Assembly: GCA_009760855.2 (NCBI GenBank)
Contig: WPIO01000008.1
Coordinates: forward strand, 4,242,501-4,306,500
From: Cristatella mucedo
Taxonomy: Eukaryota > Bryozoa > Phylactolaemata > Cristatellidae
DNA: 64,000 nt
Direction of reading: 5' to 3'
The notes beneath the pieces are model-generated. The model searched no databases. It saw nothing but the letters and a program-made list of their open reading frames with translations, and was not told the origin of the DNA. Of this stretch, positions 24,461 to 64,000 are shown one piece after another. A program made the position numbers and the translations under genes. Positions within the stretch are counted from its first letter, which is position 1. Each line of letters starts with the position of its first letter.

Positions 24461-25339
24461 TACGGCTATGAGATTCGTGGGACTTAGTTATTCTTTCAGC
24501 AAAAACACAAGTCATATTCCATCGAACGTCTGCGAGCGACATGTATTGTATAAATCCTGATTTCTTCTCAGTTTAGGTTGTTTCTCTAACTGCGGCAACC
24601 CCAAGGTAAAATAAGCAACTCTTTAAACCGTTAGAACAAATACCGCAACGAAAATAACTATAATGTAGGCTAATTTTTCCTCGCTTGCGTGTGCTGCAGT
24701 ATTTGCGCTTCGACTGAACTGCTTGGAAACAGTAATTTTGGTCAATCACTGAAGAAACTCTGGCCAAACCCCCATCAGTGATTCTTCCCTCACTGATGAC
24801 GCTTGGGGTTTCTCTGATGACCGTGGAATTTAACTATGCTATCGCAGACGCTTATCCACCCTGCCCTTGACAGCCTTACATAATTATGGCGGCTCATTTA
24901 AATGGTCTCTAAATCTGTTATTTGGTTCTGAACACTCTTGGCCTACACTCTCGCTATCGAAACTCGGCGGTCTTGAGGAACCGCTGATTTTTTCACTTAT
25001 CTAATTTTGTATGTCCAGTCTATCTTCAATGCTATCATCTCTCTCAGTGGGGGAGCCAGGATTTTCATCTTGGAGGGCAAGACCAGCAGAATTTTTTGTA
25101 GGGGAATGACCCGAAGGATTTTCGTGCAGGTATGGCTAAATAAAAACTGCAACTACTAAATAAATCATCACGTAAAATCAGTTTTTATTCGAAAAGACTC
25201 GGTGATAGCTCTTCCAAGTACTATTAAGACATAGCTGGGTCATTAGTGACGGTCTGGGCGTAGGAATAGGAGACAGCGCAGGTCGTTGCCCCAAGTGGGA
25301 GTGGGGCAAATGCCCCCCCCCCCCTACAGGCTCCTCAGC
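24461..25339. other. no gene recognised
   Basis: Poly-C run at about 25313; otherwise nothing identifiable. Confidence 0.5.
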
Positions 25340-26500
25340 TGATCGCTCTGAAGGGTCTGTACTCGGTCCCTTGCTGTTCTCCATATCCATTATACTCAAC
25401 TTCTTGGGAAAATGATTAAGGCCCATGGAATAGGAAGAATATCACTTTTATACTGATGATACTAATCTATATTTGTCATTCAAACCGTCGGAATCTGCTG
25501 CAGCAACTTGGAAACTGAATGCTTACATTGCCAATATTTGATCCTGGATGTCGGAAAACTTCTTGAAACTAAATGACGATAAAACCGAACTGCTGCTCAT
25601 AGGACAACCTATGTGTGTGGCTGGACTACAAGGCTTTGTTCTTCTAATAGGTGATGCTATTGTGCGACCATCACCACGTGCTCGAAATGTAGATGTCGTT
25701 TTCGACACCTGCCTCAATTTTAAAAGCTTTATTCAGAAGACTGCGTCTACAGCTAGCCATCACGTCCGAGCCCTATCTAAGATTAGGAGCTGTCTTCCAC
25801 AGCGGCTTCCAAAAATTGTAACTAGCTCCTTAGTTCTGTCACGGCTTGATTATTGTAAATCTTTTTTGGCTGGGCTAACAAGGAAAGCAAATAGGCCACT
25901 GCAACTGACTATGAATATGGCTGCAAGGCTAGTCTTCAAGTCCCATAGGTTTGGCAACGTGTCTCTTTGCTAAGAGAGCTAGGATGGATGCCGGTTGAAC
26001 AACGTATACAGAGCAAAGTTTTTGCGCTGACCCACAAGGCCCGCCACGGCATGGCTCCTTCGTACCTAGCTGAACTGCTGCACCAGTTTCAGCCTCTTTG
26101 TGCCCTCAGGTCCTGCATGGACAATAAATTAGCTGATCTATTCCTCTGCTTAAAGACCGTTGGCGACAGAAGCTTTAGCTCTGCAGGTCCCAAACTGTGG
26201 AGCTCGCTTCCACAATTCTTACGCAACGACAACTACTCTCCTACTGCCGACTATAGCTCATCCTTTTCAGCGGTCCTGAGCTGCTACTTCCAGGCTACTC
26301 ACTACCTCAAATGCTATCCTGACTCTGCTATGATTCCCACTTTCTCTTTGTTGCGTGAGACTAAGTCTGTTGGGTACCGAATGCGTACCGAAAACCGCTT
26401 AGGCTGTGAGTGTGCTATACAAAACTCTCCTGCGTAACACCCACATGGTCTTTATGACTTTGTGGAATTACAGACGGGGATACATTACATTACATAGGGA
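25340..26500 (+). mobile_element. LINE family A, most informative copy
   Basis: RT end (GPLLFSISIIL-like, then FYTDDTNLYLSFK), MSENFLKLNDDKTELLLIGQ, ASHHVRALSKIRSCLPQRLP, VLSRLDYCKSFLAGL, and a second ORF MLRELGWMPVEQRIQSKVFA through CECAIQNSPA stop. One frameshift near 25965 separates the two ORFs. Tail GATACATTACATTACATAGG. Confidence 0.9.
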
Positions 26501-26659
26501 TTGGATAGACTTTAGTACGGATATATATATTTATTTACATCATTGCATATTTAAACCTGAATCGTTGCATGTAAACTTGGGGTCTATCAGAGCAATAAAA
26601 ATATTTAAGAAAGGTTATATACAGGTGTATATGTGAGCTTTCTTAATAAATATACATAT

Positions 26660-26689
26660 AAATCCTGCATGTGTATAAATACACACACA

Positions 26690-26727
<38 letters not shown>

Positions 26728-26801
26728 GTGTATATACATATATATAAGTGTGTTTATACAAATTTTCGAATCACTATGTGGTTTGATATAAATGTATATA
26801 A

Positions 26802-26837
<36 letters not shown>

Positions 26838-26872
26838 TTATATCAAACCACATAGTGATTCGGAAATTTTAA
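26660..26872. repeat. nested AT-rich palindrome with (AT)n cores
   Basis: The outer pair TGTGTATAAATACACACACA / TATAAGTGTGTTTATACA frames an (AT)n run at 26690-26723. A second pair, 26761-26800 and 26833-26872, repeats CACTATGTGGTTTGATATAA in inverted form around another (AT)n run. Confidence 0.85.
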
Positions 26873-27785
26873 AAACCTAACGCTCAAAATCTGCTCTGCC
26901 AGTACATCTGTTGAATCTGCGCGAAATCTAGGTTTCCTAGTCGAAAGTGACCTTTCATTAGACGACCACATCAATTCCACAGTCAAGTCCGCCTACTTTT
27001 ACCTACGCAACATTGCTCAAATTTGGACTTGTTTAGACAGGGATGCCACATCTAAATTGCTCCATGCATTCGTGACATCCCGTCTCGACTTCTGTAACTC
27101 ACTGCTTGGTCTACCGACCTGTGCAATCAGGCGCTTACAACTGGTGCAAAACTCTGCAATCAGGCATATCTGTCGTGAGCGTCGCAATTGCCACGTCACA
27201 AACAATTCCAACATTTAAACAATTCAATTTAAAGCAATTCTAGCTGGCCCACACTCTCTCCTAGTCAAGCAACGTATCGGCTACACGGTTCTGTCACTCA
27301 CTTTTAGGTCTCATCATTTTTTGACCCAGCCTATCTATCAAATATACTCCCAACCTGGCTAAGCATCGCACTATCCGCTTTTCGGAATCTAATCCTTTAC
27401 TCATACCTCATACGAACCTCGAATCCTTTGGAGACCGTGACTTTAGTTCGTACGCTGCCAGAGCCTAAAACTCACTTCCGACTGGCGTCACGACACCCAC
27501 AGACTTGACCACATTTAAAAAGAAGCTAAAAACGCATCTACTCAAAGCCGCATTTATTGGGTCCATGTGATTCGTCCTTTGTAAGCTTGTGCATGCTGAC
27601 ACTTTACATGCTGCCACTAACCATATTTCCATGCTGACCCTGTACATGTGACCTCTAGATGTTATGATGATTGTGATTGAGCATTCACTCAATAACAATT
27701 TGACCATGCTTCCCTTGCAGCAAACATAAAGTGCCTACTTTCGATTGCGTTCTCTGGAGGTGCTATAACAAATATAGTATTATAG
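26873..27785 (+). mobile_element. LINE family B, 5'-truncated copy
   Basis: Sense-strand remnants: SDLSLDDHINSTVKSAYF-like block, then TSRLDFCNSLLGLPTCAIRR, a frame-shifted C-terminal part and GCATCTACTCAAAGCCGCAT near the end. The 3' hairpin is eroded (TGCGTTCTCTGGAGGTGCTA). Confidence 0.78.
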
Positions 27786-28631
27786 AGTCAAACTTATGTA
27801 ACGTATCACCCATATCCATAAAAGTACTTCAATGATATAATTCCGTACAAAAATATATACTTCACTAGCGCGATGAAATTTGCGTAGGGTTAAAATTGAT
27901 CTTAAAAAATATATATTTTGAAACCAGGTCATTCACTTACGGCTCTAAGAAGTGGCCGTTTGGTTAGGAAGCTTCAATTTTTCTGAGATGAGGCCGATAG
28001 TAAGTTTGAGACATTTCTTTACTTAAGTTCATAGTTTCTGACTAGCGAAAAATTTCATATGTAGTTAACATACTAATTATTATTAAAGGTAGTATGCAAG
28101 ACAAATTTCGTTAGTTTAGACTACACAGCAATGTGACTATCTGAGCGAGCTTACTTTTGCATATTTTTAATGATTTCAAGTTAATAAACTGTTCTAGTGA
28201 CCTGGATGGGCTATGATGTCACTAACACAAATGCAAGGGTTGTTGAGCGAGCAACTTCCGATCTATCGGGATTCCAAAATTTTTTCCATTCTGATTTTTG
28301 ATTAATCAAGCTAAGATAAAACTATCATGGCGCTAGCCCTATATATCAATCGTGCAAATCTCATTTTCCGGGTCAATTTTGCCGATGCTGAACTCAAGGG
28401 AAGACAGAGCAAGATAATTTAATTTAAGGAACCATCTACTCCAGGATAAAATAGCCCTGTTTCATAGATTAGAGTTATAGGGATTTATCTATTCTGGTAC
28501 TACAGTCGAGACTGCATGCTGAAGAATGTCCATGACCATATTCTAAGAAATGCTGATGGAAATTAGATCAACAGACCTAGTGTCTAAATTGTGTCGCATA
28601 ACGTCTACTGCCTGCTCTTTTATGTTCACTA
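27786..28631. other. no gene recognised
   Basis: AT-rich, no ORF of note. Confidence 0.5.
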
Positions 28632-29118
28632 CAGTCGACTCCGTATATAAGGATATCGGATATAGGAATACTCCGCTTATATGGATAGCAGTTCTTCGTC
28701 CCAGATTTTTATCCAACATTAGTTTTACTCAGAAGACGGGAATACTTCGCATATAAGAATGCCTATAGGCGAGCCCGAGCGTATTCTTATGAGCGGAGTC
28801 AATTCGACTCCGCTTATAAGAATACGCTCGGGCCGGCAAATAGGCATTCTAGTATACGGAATATTCCCAAATGCGGCGCGAGACTAACATTGATTAAAAC
28901 TTGACGGAATTTAATTATCATTAGTCTAACAATCTAAAACAATCAAGGGACACATAATAATGCTCCGGTTATTTAAAGAAGTCTGTAATTTTTTAGTGGA
29001 TACAAATTTGGGATGCGTTTTCTTTGATCTTCCCCGATCTTAACCAAATCTGGAAACTAGAACTGATATATTATTAATAAATTCCTGTATCGGATACTTT
29101 TATACGCGGAGTCTACTG
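28632..29118. mobile_element. pogo/Tigger-like non-autonomous DNA transposon
   Basis: 487 bp. Left end CAGTCGACTCCGTATATAAG; right end is the inverted GTATAAAAG-type form ending CGCGGAGTCTACTG. Flanked by TA on the left and TG on the right, consistent with an eroded TA target duplication. No transposase. A 91-bp palindrome (28758-28800 / 28806-28848) built of terminal-repeat-like sequence sits inside. Confidence 0.7.
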
Positions 29119-29714
29119 TGTCTCCTTTTTGAGTTATAACTAGATTTAGACAGATCATAAAGCTATTTAACATGAACCTGACCTTCAACATCGAACTACT
29201 GCACCACTACTGGTAGCACGGCAGGAGACCTTCCTATTCTGACGAGGTTTTCAGAGGGCTATTCATTTTTGGCCGATAGCATTGAATTTACTTTTACAAG
29301 CTAACCAGATCAATCTTTCCGCGGTTTTGTATGTACTTGTGTTTAGTGCGATGCTTAACATTACTTACTATTTACGAGTAGACATCGTGACAGATCGAAA
29401 ACTATTTAATGATCAAGACCATCCATAGAAAGAAAACAGTTATACCCAAGGCTGAATGCTCACAATTGTATCTGTATCCGAGTTTCTAGAGGCAGCAGAG
29501 CACCGAAAAAAGTCAGGACCAATCCATCACAGCCATCGGGTGGTGTTCTTACTAATAACGGCCACGAAAACACGGCACGTTCACGAGAGGAGCAGCGATA
29601 GCACAAGCACTACCGTCGATGCAAAGGTGGCAAAGAGAGAAATCAATGCAGATCCCATACGAGGAGCTTGACTTAAACTCTATAACACCTACAAGGAGAG
29701 GCGGTGGAGCATCA
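29119..29714 (-). other. 3' UTR and downstream of the myosin gene
   Basis: No coding signal. Probably 3' UTR in its upper part; lower part AT-rich, bordering the pogo/Tigger-like element. Confidence 0.4.
29405..29410 (-). promoter_or_regulatory. candidate poly(A) signal of the myosin gene
   Basis: ATTAAA on the minus strand about 305 nt past the stop codon. It is the only near-canonical signal I found between the stop and the DNA transposon at 28.6-29.1 kb. Unproven. Confidence 0.25.
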
Positions 29715-63593
<33,879 letters not shown>

Positions 63594-63919
63594 CTGAAGA
63601 GGACATTTCGCAAGCACGGTCGAAATTATCGAAGCCAAGAAACGAAGACTAGGCTGCTCTAGCGAGCTGCCGCTGCTGCGAACTTAGTAATTAAAAGCCC
63701 ATCCAGTGCAGCTCGGGCAGCTCCGACACACGCTTCCGAGAATGCAGCAGCAGCAGCGCGGTGATGGCCCGCTGCTGGTCCGGCAGCAAGAGCTAGCTCT
63801 CGCGTTGACGAATTTACAAAAAACAACAGTCGCTCCATAGCGAAGAGAGTCGAGTGCCGGCAAGCGAACGGCTCTGGTAAGGGCACGTCCAGAAGCTTTG
63901 GCTAAGTGAAATCACACAC

Positions 63920-63939
63920 ACTGTCTCTCTCTGTCTCTC

Positions 63940-64000
<61 letters not shown>
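63920..64000 (+). repeat. (CT)n microsatellite running off the window
   Basis: CT repeats with CCCC interruptions to the last base, in the intron upstream of the first visible myosin exon. Confidence 0.95.

Overview
The window is animal nuclear DNA, most likely from an invertebrate whose identity I cannot fix. It has one large intron-rich gene on the minus strand and long gene-poor stretches full of decayed retrotransposons, microsatellites and palindromes. There are no bacterial-type operons, no rRNA and no CRISPR array.

Right half (29.7-63.6 kb, minus strand): 25 coding exons of a class II non-muscle myosin heavy chain (zipper / MYH9-MYH10 type). The fragment starts just after the nucleotide-binding P-loop region, which lies off the right edge. 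It runs through switch I, switch II, the actin-binding region, SH2/SH1 cysteines, converter, two IQ motifs, the full coiled-coil rod and an acidic Ser/Asp-rich tailpiece ending in TGA at 29715. All internal introns are GT..AG, all phases join, and the exons sum to 5289 nt (1762 codons plus stop). A whole protein of roughly 1980-1990 residues is expected.

Left half (1-29.7 kb): no convincing host gene. It is built from 5'-truncated copies of two non-LTR retrotransposon families. Family A ends in a short TACAT-type tail. Family B has a conserved 3' hairpin and an (AAT)n/(ATT)n tail. Both also occur in the myosin introns. There are two putative solo LTRs (10.3 kb and 42.0 kb, the latter with a 4-bp target duplication), a 487-bp pogo/Tigger-like non-autonomous DNA transposon at 28.6-29.1 kb, and two unclassified elements (7.56-8.40 kb and 60.43-61.02 kb) whose ends carry short motifs arrayed in inverted orientation. 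The first encloses a degenerate telomere-like CCCTAAA array.

The strongest results are the complete exon model, including the hard-to-see last exon, and the two unclassified inverted-array elements. I see no new multi-gene system here.
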